NCBI GenBank assembly: GCA_963786985.1
Contig: CAWBBL010000021.1
Span: forward strand, 1 to 64,000
DNA from: Desertimonas sp963786985
Lineage (GTDB): Bacteria; Actinomycetota; Acidimicrobiia; Acidimicrobiales; Ilumatobacteraceae
Length of the DNA stretch: 64,000 nucleotides
Direction of reading: 5' to 3'
Below the pieces are notes generated by a model that did no database searches, was not told the origin of the DNA, and saw only the letters and a program-made list of their open reading frames with translations. The position numbers were made by a program, and so were the translations under genes. Of the stretch, positions 42,025 through 50,408 are shown one piece after another. Every line of letters begins with the position of its first letter. The stretch's first letter is position 1.

Positions 42025-45000
42025 GGGAGGCCTCCATCACCCGCTGGAGGACCTCGGTTTCGCCGAGTCCTTCGGCTTCGGCGTCACGCATCACCGTGAC
42101 GACCCGCTTGTAGTCGTTGGGCATCACCTTGACGAACTCGGTCACGGCGTCGTCCCAGCGGGCGAGCAGGCGCTCGGCCACGGCCGAGTCGGTGAAGGCG
42201 TGGTGGCGGGCGACGATGTCGCGCAACGCGTCGCCGTCGCCGGCGATCTCCTCCAAGGCGATCATCTCGGTGTTGACCCGCGACGGGAACAGCCCGCCGG
42301 GGTCCCACACGTAGGCGATCCCGCCGGACATCCCGGCACCGAAGTTGCGGCCGGTCGGCCCGAGCACGACCACGCGGCCGCCGGTCATGTACTCGCAGCC
42401 GTGGTCGCCGATCCCCTCGACGACCGCCAGGGCGCCGGAGTTGCGCACGCAGAATCGCTCACCGACGACACCGCGCAGGAACACCTCGCCGCCGGTCGCC
42501 CCGTAGGCGATGACGTTGCCGGCGACGACCTGTTCCTCGGCGACGAAGCGCGCTGCCGGGTCGGGGCGGACGATGATCCGCCCGCCGGACAACCCCTTGG
42601 CGAGGTAGTCGTTGGCGTCACCGACGAGACGCATCGTGACACCGGCGGGAACGAAGGCGCCGAAGCTCTGCCCCGCCGAGCCGGTGAAGTGGATGTCGAT
42701 CGTCCCGTCGGGCAGCCCGGCGCCCTTCCATCGCTTGGTGATCTCGTGCCCGAGCATCGTCCCGACGCTGCGATTGACGTTGCGGATCGGCAGGTCGATG
42801 GCGACTGGCAGTCGATCGACGATGGCGTCGTGGGCCCGCCGGATGAGCTCGACATCGAGCGCCTTGTCGAGTCCGTGGTCCTGTCCCTTGGTGTTGTGCA
42901 GGGACTGCCCATACGGGTTGCGCGGCGCGGCCAGAATCGGCGTGAGATCGAGTCCGCTGGCCTTCCAATGGTCGATCGCCGCCCGCGTCTCGAGCACCTC
43001 GACGTGACCGATCATCTCGGCCATCGAGCGGAAACCGAGCTCGGCCATCAGCTCACGCACCTCGGTGGCGATGAACTCGAAGAACGTCTCGACGAACTCA
43101 GGACGGCCGGCGAACCGCTTGCGCAGCTCGGGGTTCTGGGTGGCGATGCCCACCGGACAGGTGTCGAGGTGGCACACCCGCATCATCACGCAGCCGGACA
43201 CGACGAGCGGTGCCGTCGCGAAGCCGAACTCCTCGGCACCCAGCAGCGCGGCGATGACCACGTCGCGGCCGGTCTTCAACTGCCCGTCGGTCTGCACGAC
43301 GATGCGGTCGCGCAGCCCGTTGAGTAGCAGCGTCTGCTGCGTCTCGGCGAGACCGAGCTCCCACGGCCCGCCGGCGTGCTTCAGTGACGTCAGCGGACTG
43401 GCCCCCGTGCCACCGTCGTGGCCGGAGATCAGCACGACATCGGCTTTGGCTTTGGACACCCCGGCGGCGACGGTCCCGACACCCATCTCGGCGACGAGCT
43501 TGACGTGGACCCGGGCTGACGGGTTGGAGTTCTTGAGATCGTGGATCAGCTGCTTGAGGTCCTCGATCGAGTAGATGTCGTGGTGCGGAGGCGGGCTGAT
43601 CAGCCCGACCCCGGGCGTGGAGTAACGGGTCTTGGCGATCCACGGGTACACCTTGTGCCCCGGCAGCTGGCCGCCCTCCCCCGGCTTGGCCCCCTGGGCC
43701 ATCTTGATCTGCAGGTCGTCGGCGTTGGTGAGGTACTCGGCCGTCACCCCGAAGCGACCGGAGGCGACCTGTTTGACCGCCGAGCGCCGCTCCGGGTCGT
43801 GCAGCCGCTCGGGATCCTCGCCGCCTTCGCCGGTGTTCGACTTGCCGCCGATGCGGTTCATGGCGATGGCGAGTGTCTCGTGGGCCTCCGCCGAGATCGA
43901 TCCGTAGCTCATCGCCCCCGTCGAGAACCGGCGCATGATCGCCGCCTCCGACTCGACGTGTTCGAGGGGGACCGCTTGGCGGTCCCCGACCTTGAGCTCG
44001 AACAACCCGCGCAGCGTTGCCAGCCGTTTGCTCTGGTCGTCGACCGCCCGGCTGTACTCCCGGAAGATGTCGAACCGCCTGGCCCGCGTGGCGTGCTGCA
44101 GCTTGAACACCGTCGTCGGATTGAACAGGTGGTGCTCGCCTTCCCGCCGCCACTGGTACTCACCGCCGAGCTCGAGCTTGCGGTGCGCCCGCTCCTCCGG
44201 CCGGGTGGGGTGGGCGGTGCCGTGGCGGGCGGCGACTTCGGCGGCGATCTCGTCGACCCCGATGCCGCCGAGCCGGCTGACCGTGCCGGTGAAGTAGCGG
44301 TCGACGAGCTCGCTGCCGAGACCGACCGCCTCGAAGATCTGGGCGCCGGTGTAGCTGGCGACCGTCGACACGCCCATCTTCGACATCACCTTGAGAACGC
44401 CCTTGCCGCACGCCTTGATGTAGTTGCGCAGGGCCTTGGAGGGGTCGAACGCGCCGAGCCCGTGGAAACCCTGGGCGATGAGATCCTCGATCGACTCGAA
44501 GGCGAGGTACGGGTTGATCGCCCCCGCTCCGTAGCCGATCAGCAACGCCATGTGATGCACCTCACGGGCGTCACCACACTCGACGACGAGGCCCGCCTGG
44601 GTTCGCTGCTTGGTGCGCACGAGGTGGTGATGAACCGCTGCCGTCAGCAGGAGTGACGGGATCGGCGCCTCGACGGCGTCGCTGTTGCGATCGGACAGGA
44701 CGATGACGCGGGCGCCATCCTCGATCGCCGCGGAGACTTCCGTGCAGATCGCGTTGAGGGCCCGCTCGAGGGCCAGCCCGCCACCGGCCACCCGGTACAG
44801 CCCGCGGATCTCCTTCGCCTGCAGACCGGGAAACGATCCGTCGGAGTTGGCGTGGAGGATCTTGGCCAACTCGTCGTTGTCGATGATCGGGTACGGCAGC
44901 GCGAGCTGGCGGCAGCTCTCTGGACCGGGCGCCAGCAGGTTGGCCTCGGGACCGACCGTCGACGACACCGACGTGACGACCTCCTCGCGGATGGCGTCCA

Positions 45001-46579
45001 GTGGCGGGTTGGTGACCTGGGCGAACAGTTGGCTGAAGTAGTCGAAGAGCAGTCGCGGGCGCTCCGACAGCACGGCGATCGGCGTGTCGGTACCCATCGA
45101 CCCGAGCGGCTCGCCGCCCTTCGCCGCCATCGGGGCGACGATGATCTTGAGCTCCTCGTGGGTGTAGCCGAACAGCTGCTGGCGGCGCAGCACACTGTCG
45201 TGACTGAACACGACGTGCTCACGGGCCGGGAGGTCGGCGAACTCGACGAGGCCGTCGTCGAGCCACTCCTGGTAGGGGTTCTCGGCAGCCAGCGCCGCCT
45301 TGATCTCGGCGTCGTCGACGATTCGCCCGGCGGCCGTGTCGATGAGGAACATGCGCCCGGGCTGGAGGCGGCCCTTGAGCACCACCTTGGCCGGGTCGAT
45401 GTCGATGACCCCGACCTCGGACGCCATGACCACCAGGTCGTCGTCGGTCACCCAGTAGCGGCTCGGGCGCAGACCGTTGCGGTCGAGGACTGCGCCGATC
45501 ATCGTGCCGTCCGTGAATGCGACGCTCGCCGGGCCGTCCCACGGCTCCATCACCGACGCGTGGAAGCGGTAGAACGCCCGTTGCGCCGGGTCCATCTCGC
45601 CGTTGTTCTCCCACGCTTCGGGAATCATCATCAGCATCGCGTGGTGCAGCGGACGCCCTCCGAGGTGCAGCAGCTCGAGCGCCTCGTCGAAGCGGGCGGT
45701 GTCCGAGGCGCCCGGAGTGCAGATCGGGAACGCCCGCTCGAGGCTGGGCAGGTGCGGGCTGGCGAGCATCGCCTCGCGGGCGCGCATCCAGTTCTCGTTG
45801 CCCTGCACCGTGTTGATCTCGCCGTTGTGGGCGATGAACCGATACGGGTGGGCGAGCGGCCACGACGGGAACGTGTTCGTCGAAAACCTGCTGTGCACGA
45901 GGGCCAGCGCGCTCTCGAAACGCTCGTCGGTGAGATCGGGGAAGAACTCGGCGAGTTGCGGGGTCGTGAGCATCCCCTTGTAGACGAGCGTGCGCGCCGA
46001 CAACGAGGGCAGGTACGTGGCGATGTCGTCGTCGAGCTCGTGTTCGATGCGCTTGCGCACGATGAACGTCCGGCGGTCGAGCTCGATCCCGGCGGCGCCG
46101 CCCGGGTCAGTGGCGTCGCTCACGACGAGCTGGCGGAACTGCGGCATCACGGCCCTGGCCGTCACGCCGAGGCAGTCGGGTTGGACCGGCACGTCACGCC
46201 ACGCGACGACACGCAGGCCTTCGTCGTCGACGATGCCCTCGATCGCCGCCTGGGCCTTCTCGGCGGCGAGCGTCTCGACTGGTAGGAACGCCAGCCCGAC
46301 CGCGTACTGCCCGGCCGGTGGCAGCACATCGCCGAGCTCCCCACGGAGGAAGCGGTCGGGCACTTGGACGAGGATCCCTGCGCCATCACCCGTATCGGGC
46401 TCGGCCCCCGTCGCCCCGCGATGGTCGAGGTTGGTCAACGCCGTCAGGGCGGTGTCGACGAGCTGGCGGCTGACGACGCCCTGCAAATGGGCGACGAAGG
46501 ACACACCGCACGAGTCGTGCTCGAATCGGGGATCGTAGAGACCATGAGGCTCGGGAGTCCGGCCAAGGGGTTGGGGCAT
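42017..46579 (-). CDS. gltB: Glutamate synthase large subunit
   Basis: A 1520-residue protein, the normal length. With ATG 46579 as start, a 23-residue propeptide precedes Cys24 in FEHDSCGVSFVAHLQG, the N-terminal nucleophile of the class II amidotransferase domain after processing. The central domain follows, then the FMN-binding synthase domain with SKMGVSTVASYTGAQIFEAV, GEGGQLPGHKVYPWIAKTRY and LISGHDGGTGASPLTSLKHA. The 3Fe-4S site is CVMMRVCHLDTCPVGIATQ. The C-terminal GXGXG beta-helix ends the protein. The frame is open further upstream; a GTG at 46600 is an alternative start. It catalyses glutamine-dependent glutamate synthesis with GltD. Confidence 0.95.
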   Translation of the reverse strand: MPQPLGRTPEPHGLYDPRFEHDSCGVSFVAHLQGVVSRQLVDTALTALTNLDHRGATGAEPDTGDGAGILVQVPDRFLRGELGDVLPPAGQYAVGLAFLPVETLAAEKAQAAIEGIVDDEGLRVVAWRDVPVQPDCLGVTARAVMPQFRQLVVSDATDPGGAAGIELDRRTFIVRKRIEHELDDDIATYLPSLSARTLVYKGMLTTPQLAEFFPDLTDERFESALALVHSRFSTNTFPSWPLAHPYRFIAHNGEINTVQGNENWMRAREAMLASPHLPSLERAFPICTPGASDTARFDEALELLHLGGRPLHHAMLMMIPEAWENNGEMDPAQRAFYRFHASVMEPWDGPASVAFTDGTMIGAVLDRNGLRPSRYWVTDDDLVVMASEVGVIDIDPAKVVLKGRLQPGRMFLIDTAAGRIVDDAEIKAALAAENPYQEWLDDGLVEFADLPAREHVVFSHDSVLRRQQLFGYTHEELKIIVAPMAAKGGEPLGSMGTDTPIAVLSERPRLLFDYFSQLFAQVTNPPLDAIREEVVTSVSSTVGPEANLLAPGPESCRQLALPYPIIDNDELAKILHANSDGSFPGLQAKEIRGLYRVAGGGLALERALNAICTEVSAAIEDGARVIVLSDRNSDAVEAPIPSLLLTAAVHHHLVRTKQRTQAGLVVECGDAREVHHMALLIGYGAGAINPYLAFESIEDLIAQGFHGLGAFDPSKALRNYIKACGKGVLKVMSKMGVSTVASYTGAQIFEAVGLGSELVDRYFTGTVSRLGGIGVDEIAAEVAARHGTAHPTRPEERAHRKLELGGEYQWRREGEHHLFNPTTVFKLQHATRARRFDIFREYSRAVDDQSKRLATLRGLFELKVGDRQAVPLEHVESEAAIMRRFSTGAMSYGSISAEAHETLAIAMNRIGGKSNTGEGGEDPERLHDPERRSAVKQVASGRFGVTAEYLTNADDLQIKMAQGAKPGEGGQLPGHKVYPWIAKTRYSTPGVGLISPPPHHDIYSIEDLKQLIHDLKNSNPSARVHVKLVAEMGVGTVAAGVSKAKADVVLISGHDGGTGASPLTSLKHAGGPWELGLAETQQTLLLNGLRDRIVVQTDGQLKTGRDVVIAALLGAEEFGFATAPLVVSGCVMMRVCHLDTCPVGIATQNPELRKRFAGRPEFVETFFEFIATEVRELMAELGFRSMAEMIGHVEVLETRAAIDHWKASGLDLTPILAAPRNPYGQSLHNTKGQDHGLDKALDVELIRRAHDAIVDRLPVAIDLPIRNVNRSVGTMLGHEITKRWKGAGLPDGTIDIHFTGSAGQSFGAFVPAGVTMRLVGDANDYLAKGLSGGRIIVRPDPAARFVAEEQVVAGNVIAYGATGGEVFLRGVVGERFCVRNSGALAVVEGIGDHGCEYMTGGRVVVLGPTGRNFGAGMSGGIAYVWDPGGLFPSRVNTEMIALEEIAGDGDALRDIVARHHAFTDSAVAERLLARWDDAVTEFVKVMPNDYKRVVTVMRDAEAEGLGETEVLQRVMEASHG

Positions 46580-46700
46580 CTGGTTGTCGTCCTCGTCCAC
46601 GAAAGTCGAACGGCCGGCTTGGGTGGTGCCCGGGACGACATTGGCCCGAACGGTGAATCGACAGTCTAGAGGATCAACCTCGCGCCCGACCGCTTCCCCC

Positions 46701-46750
46701 AACCAAAGGGTGCCAATGTGACGGAACCGTCATGTTGGCACCCTTCGGTT
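46701..46750. terminator. Long stem-loop between the Rieske gene and gltB
   Basis: AACCAAAGGGTGCCAA at 46701-46716 pairs with TTGGCACCCTTCGGTT at 46735-46750 (one mismatch), and the inner TGACGG/CCGTCA extends it after a 2x2 internal loop. It starts directly after the Rieske stop in transcription order and lies 120 bases before gltB. It is a likely terminator or processing site separating the redox cluster from gltBD. Confidence 0.6.
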
Positions 46751-46752
46751 CG

Positions 46753-47121
46753 CTAGCGGACGGTGTCGGGCTCGGCGTCGGTTGGTCGGGGAACGCTGGG
46801 ATTGGCGACATCGACTTCGACGCGGCCGTCGTCGTTGATCCGCACCGGGTAGGCCGGCTGGTACTGCTCCATCTTGGCTTCCCAGCCGGTGCTCAGTTGG
46901 AACGACCACTGATGCCCCGGGCAGACGATCCGGTCGCCGAGGATCACGCCCTTGGCCAGCTCGCGCTGCTTGTGGATGCAGACGTTGTCCATCGCGTAGA
47001 CGCAGTTGTCGTGGGTGATCACGACGATCGGCCGCTCGTCCGGACCGACGACGAACTTCTTGCGCTTGACGACCTCGGCGACGTCCCCAACATCGAGCCA
47101 TTTGAAGCGTTCCCCGGCCAC
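46753..47121 (-). CDS. Rieske-type [2Fe-2S] protein
   Basis: A 122-residue Rieske domain with the two ligand boxes CIH (Cys48, His50) and CPGH (Cys67, His70) in VCPGHQWSFQLSTG. There is no membrane anchor, so it is a soluble ferredoxin-like Rieske protein. It is the last gene of a minus-strand cluster with a plant-type-like ferredoxin and a haem-oxygenase-like diiron oxidase, and probably transfers electrons to the latter. The start codon GTG and the first five codons (MAGER) are contributed by an interspersed repeat. An internal TTG or a lost native start cannot be excluded. Confidence 0.82.
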   Translation of the reverse strand: MAGERFKWLDVGDVAEVVKRKKFVVGPDERPIVVITHDNCVYAMDNVCIHKQRELAKGVILGDRIVCPGHQWSFQLSTGWEAKMEQYQPAYPVRINDDGRVEVDVANPSVPRPTDAEPDTVR

Positions 47122-47173
47122 GCAGGCCGCGCTTGGCCGCTCCCTCCGCTAGCGCTCCGGTCGCTCGCATCGG
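47107..47173 (+). repeat. Interspersed 70-bp repeat, copy 2
   Basis: Begins GCGTTCCCCGGCCACGCAGG and ends in a degenerate GCTCCGGTCGCTCGCATCGG. It lies between the ferredoxin and Rieske genes and overlaps the first codons of the latter. Confidence 0.85.
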
Positions 47174-47199
47174 TGGTCGCCTCTGGATCGCTCACGGTG

Positions 47200-47616
47200 C
47201 TAGTCCGCCTCGGTCTCCAGGACCCGCTCGGCGCCGGCCGTGTCGGGCGCCGACAGCCACCTTCGCTTGAGTGCCTCGTCGGCCTTCGACGGCAGCGACT
47301 TGTCGACCCAACGGTCGTCGAGTGCCTTCTGGTCGGGATCCCACGTGACGCTCACGTCACCCATCGCGTACGTCTGGCAGCACAGCCGGTAGCCCTGGTC
47401 GAGCAGGTCGCCGAGGCGCTCGCGCTCCCGCTTGCGTGGTGGGCTGAGGTTCTCGGCGCCCTCGACGACGAGGACGCGATCGGTGCCACAGTTACCGCTG
47501 GCGCACTTGTACGGAACGTTGCAGTCGTTGCGGATCGCGACGCGCAGCAGGTTGACATCGTCGCCTTCGGGAAAGTCGACTGCCGAGTTGCTGGTGACGA
47601 AGCGAATCGTGGGCAT
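47200..47616 (-). CDS. [2Fe-2S] ferredoxin-like protein with an altered cluster motif
   Basis: A 138-residue protein with the beta-grasp ferredoxin fold (MPTIRFVTSNSAVDFPEGDD). The cluster loop reads KCASGNCGTDRVLVVEG: Cys38 and Cys43 are in place, but the third ligand of the usual CX4CX2C motif is Asp46. The distal ligand region has two adjacent cysteines, Cys79-Cys80, in YRLCCQTYA, and an additional Cys32 precedes the loop. About 45 extra C-terminal residues follow the normal fold. Its ATG overlaps the stop of the diiron oxidase gene by one base, so the two are coupled. It probably passes electrons to that enzyme. Confidence 0.8.
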   Translation of the reverse strand: MPTIRFVTSNSAVDFPEGDDVNLLRVAIRNDCNVPYKCASGNCGTDRVLVVEGAENLSPPRKRERERLGDLLDQGYRLCCQTYAMGDVSVTWDPDQKALDDRWVDKSLPSKADEALKRRWLSAPDTAGAERVLETEAD

Positions 47617-48377
47617 CAGCCCGTGCCGAGGCTGAGCAAGTCGGGGTCGGCACTGTCCTTGGGCCCGGCGGGCCCGAGGTCGGCCGCGACGTAGGTGTCA
47701 TAGAGCGCCTTGGTGTACGAGAACCGCATCTCGGCTCCAGCCCGAACGAGGTCGAGCGACCGCTGCTGCAGCTCGGGGGTGTCGGCGTAGTCGAGGACGA
47801 TCTGGTAGCCCCGCTCCCCGTGGACTTCGTCGGACGTGATGTGCAGGTCGAAGAACTCGGTGTCGTCTTCGGAGAACCCGTACTTCTCGAGCAACGGCGG
47901 GTACTGCTTGCGATAGATCGCCGGAACCTGCGACTCGAGGCCGACGACGAGGGCGGCGGTGGCGACGGCGAAGTGCTCGCGCATCGCCGTGGCGTAGCAC
48001 CAGCCCTGCAGGCCGCGCGTCACCGCGTTCATGTTGCGCGGGTCGGTCACCCGTTCGCGAGTCGTGCCGCACGCCTCGGCGAAGCGGATCAGCAAGTCGG
48101 TGTGGCGGACGTCGGAGAGCTCTTCCTCGTACATGTTCTGGAGGAGGAAGTCCTTGGCGTCGGTGGCGTGATCGGGGGTGTTGGCGTAGATGTAGCTCAG
48201 GTAGTCGGCGAACGGGCCGACGTAGTGGTAGTGGTTCTCGGCCCAGCGAGCGAAGTGCTCGCGCTTCAACTCGCCGTTCGCCCACGCCAGGCTGAACGAG
48301 GCGTTCTTCGCCTCGCGCCCCTTGATGGCGTCCTCCAACGCCGTGCGGAAGTCATCCTTGGAGAGCAGCTCGGTCAT
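47616..48377 (-). CDS. Haem-oxygenase-like diiron oxidase (PqqC/CADD-like)
   Basis: A 253-residue all-helical protein of the TENA/PqqC-like superfamily. It shows a complete set of diiron ligands in the CADD/UndA pattern: Glu85-x6-His92 in YEEELSDVRHTDLL, Glu148 in VGLESQVPAIY, and His179-x3-Asp183-x2-His186 in HITSDEVHGERG. Such enzymes use O2 at a diiron centre for oxidations, cleavage or fragmentation of small substrates. In Chlamydia, CADD makes p-aminobenzoate from its own tyrosine. A Tyr at the place expected for that sacrificial residue is not obvious here, so a different substrate is likely. Coupling to ferredoxin and Rieske genes gives a self-contained electron supply. An ATACTGTAT palindrome lies 57 bases upstream of the ATG. 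Confidence 0.8.
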   Translation of the reverse strand: MTELLSKDDFRTALEDAIKGREAKNASFSLAWANGELKREHFARWAENHYHYVGPFADYLSYIYANTPDHATDAKDFLLQNMYEEELSDVRHTDLLIRFAEACGTTRERVTDPRNMNAVTRGLQGWCYATAMREHFAVATAALVVGLESQVPAIYRKQYPPLLEKYGFSEDDTEFFDLHITSDEVHGERGYQIVLDYADTPELQQRSLDLVRAGAEMRFSYTKALYDTYVAADLGPAGPKDSADPDLLSLGTG

Positions 48378-48433
48378 CGTTCGTCTACCTTTCGCCAGGT
48401 GCCACGGCTCGACGGCGGCCATTCGCCATCATC

Positions 48434-48446
48434 GTATACTGTATAC
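48434..48446. promoter_or_regulatory. Palindrome GTATACTGTATAC, candidate GntR operator, site 1
   Basis: Arms GTATAC around a central T, in the 82-base spacer between the diiron oxidase gene and the divergent NTF2-like gene. The core ATACTGTAT recurs at 51568-51576 and, as its complement, at 57028-57036. It is strikingly AT-rich against the high-GC background. Confidence 0.65.
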
Positions 48447-48459
48447 TTTCTCGACCAGG

Positions 48460-48909
48460 ATGCAAGACCTTCCCGACGCTGAGTCGATCCAATCGACGGT
48501 GAGCGACTGGATCGCCGCATGGGGCGCCGAGGTCGCCGGCGTCGACATGACAACGGCCCGGCGGCGCTTCTCTCCCGACGTCGTGTCCTTCGGGACCCAC
48601 GCCGGGGTCGTCCACGGCCTCGACGAGCTCGAGGAGCAGCAATGGCGAAACGTCTGGCCGCGGATCGACGGGTTCACCTTCCGCGTCGACGAGCTGGTCG
48701 TGATCGCCTCGCCGGACGGCTGCCAGGCAGTTGCCGTCGTGCCCTGGGATTCGATCGGGACCGCGGACGATGGCTCCACCTTCTCCCGCCCCGGCCGGGC
48801 CACCGTGGTGCTGCGGCGCGAGTCCCCGGGCGACCCGTGGCTGGGCGTCCACACCCACTTCTCGCTCGTTCCGCCAATGGCGTCCCCCGGCCACGCAGGC
48901 CGCCCATGA
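48460..48909 (+). CDS. NTF2/SnoaL-like protein
   Basis: A 149-residue protein with the cone-shaped NTF2-like fold: VSDWIAAWGAEVAGVDMTTA, FSPDVVSFGTHAGVVHGLDE, then beta strands to WLGVHTHFSLVPP. Members are enzymes or binding proteins for small molecules; calcium/calmodulin-kinase-like SnoaL proteins in bacteria are mostly unassigned. ATG 48460 fits the start of the fold. The last ten codons (MASPGHAGRP) come from an interspersed repeat, so the native end probably was at LVPP. It is divergent from the redox cluster and shares its operator region. Confidence 0.75.
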   Translation: MQDLPDAESIQSTVSDWIAAWGAEVAGVDMTTARRRFSPDVVSFGTHAGVVHGLDELEEQQWRNVWPRIDGFTFRVDELVVIASPDGCQAVAVVPWDSIGTADDGSTFSRPGRATVVLRRESPGDPWLGVHTHFSLVPPMASPGHAGRP

Positions 48910-48943
48910 CCGCTCACCGGCGAGCGCTCGTTGGCGCGCATCG
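48880..48943 (+). repeat. Interspersed 70-bp repeat, copy 3
   Basis: Begins GCGTCCCCCGGCCACGCAGG and ends GCGCGCATCGG. It overlaps the C-terminal codons of the NTF2-like gene and lies directly before the GGT-like gene. Confidence 0.8.
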
Positions 48944-48953
48944 GTAGCGACAC

Positions 48954-50408
48954 GTGCGCAGTGACTCCGTCGTCGCGGTGATGGCTGAGCAGTGCACGGG
49001 GCGCGGTGCCCGTGGTGTGGTGTGCGCCGCCGCACCACTCGCCGCCCAAGCCGGGGCAGCAGCGTTACGGGACGGCGGCAATGCCTTCGACGCGGCGGTG
49101 ACGGCGGCGCTCGCCGAGACGGTGCTGTTGCCGTCGAAGTGTGGCCTCGGTGGCGACCTCGTGGCCATCGTCCGCCGCGCCGGAGCGTCGCGCCCCGAAG
49201 CGTTGCTCGCCATCGGTGGCGCGCCCCGCGGTCTCGCCGACGTTGCCCGTGCCGGTTTGTGGAGCGACACCGGACCGGCGTCGGTCGGACCGCCGGCGGC
49301 ACCAGCCGGCTACCTCGCGCTCGCCGAAGCCGGACGGTTGCCGCTCGATCGTCTCGCTGCGCCAGCGATCGGTCTGGCGACGGACGGCTTCCCGTGGGCG
49401 GCGGTCAATCATCGCCTCACCCTGGCCAGCGTCGACTTGCTCCGCCGATGGAATCCCGACGGCACCGTGTACTTGCCCGCCGGCGAGCCGATCGACGTAG
49501 GGGCACTCGTGCACCTACCCGGATTGGCGGCGGCGCTGCAGAGCTTCGTCGAGCTCGGCGACCGGTTCCTCGAGGGGCCGATCGGCGAAGCCATCGTCGC
49601 CACGGTGCAGCGGCATGGAGGGGTCCTCGAGCGCTCCGATCTGCAGACCGCCGCGCGAGCCGAGTGGATGACGTGCGCCGAGGTGCGGGCCGGACACCGT
49701 TCCGTGTGGGCCACACCGGCGCCGACCCACGGCCCGACGCTGCTCGCCGTCATCGGCTCGGCAGCACCCGGCGACGCGCCGGCGACGCAGTACCGGCGGG
49801 TGCTCGGGGCGATCGCCGACCACCGTGACGCCCTGGCGGATCCCTCCGGCACGTCGATCGTCAGCGCCGCAGACGGTGCTGGCAACGCCGTCGTCGTCGT
49901 CCACTCGAACTCGTACCCGCGCTACGGCAGCGGCCTCGTCGTCGGCGACTATGACCTCGTTCTCGCCAACCGCGCCGGGCGCGGCTTCACACCAGAGCCC
50001 GACCATCCCAACTTCCCGAGCCCCGGTCGCCGCCCGGCGACCACGCTCCACGCCTGGATGACCACCGCCGACGGCGGGCCGAGCTTCCTCGGCGGTACGC
50101 CAGGTGGCGACAACCAGGTGGTCTGGAACGCCCAGCTGCTGCAGGGGATCATCGACGGCGAGACGGCACCGGGAGTCCTTGTGACGGCGCCGCGCTGGGA
50201 GTGGTTGCCGACCGACGACGGTGTGCGCATCGAGGCCGGGTTCGATGATCCTGATGCCGCCACCCTCGTCGGCGTCGCGCCGCGGGCAGTACACGTCGGG
50301 CGATGGGGGTTGCCGTGCGCCCAACAGGTGATCGCCGCCCCCGTGGCCGGCGAGGCGATCGTCGGCGCCGCCGACCCACGCACCGTCGGCGCGGCCCTCG
50401 GTGTCTAG
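48954..50408 (+). CDS. Gamma-glutamyltransferase family protein
   Basis: A 484-residue Ntn-hydrolase of the GGT group. The N-terminal part reads GVVCAAAPLAAQAGAAALRD and GGNAFDAAVTAALAETVLLP, matching the start of GGT large subunits. The candidate nucleophile Thr lies in SGTSIVSAADGAGNAVVVVH, which lines up with the TTH start of the small subunit. After it comes SNSYPRYGSGLVVGDYDLVL and FLGGTPGGDNQVVWN. It is shorter than typical GGT (about 570) and has no signal peptide, so it may act inside the cell on gamma-glutamyl or similar amides. GTG 48954 or ATG 48981 may be the start. It converges on the MFS gene with a 4-base overlap. Confidence 0.78.
   Translation: MRSDSVVAVMAEQCTGRGARGVVCAAAPLAAQAGAAALRDGGNAFDAAVTAALAETVLLPSKCGLGGDLVAIVRRAGASRPEALLAIGGAPRGLADVARAGLWSDTGPASVGPPAAPAGYLALAEAGRLPLDRLAAPAIGLATDGFPWAAVNHRLTLASVDLLRRWNPDGTVYLPAGEPIDVGALVHLPGLAAALQSFVELGDRFLEGPIGEAIVATVQRHGGVLERSDLQTAARAEWMTCAEVRAGHRSVWATPAPTHGPTLLAVIGSAAPGDAPATQYRRVLGAIADHRDALADPSGTSIVSAADGAGNAVVVVHSNSYPRYGSGLVVGDYDLVLANRAGRGFTPEPDHPNFPSPGRRPATTLHAWMTTADGGPSFLGGTPGGDNQVVWNAQLLQGIIDGETAPGVLVTAPRWEWLPTDDGVRIEAGFDDPDAATLVGVAPRAVHVGRWGLPCAQQVIAAPVAGEAIVGAADPRTVGAALGV

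Noticed and set aside
40582..46285. Long plus-strand frames opposite gltD and gltB
   Set aside because: Composition is that of antisense reading of GC-rich coding DNA; no recognisable motif and complete overlap with intact glutamate synthase genes.
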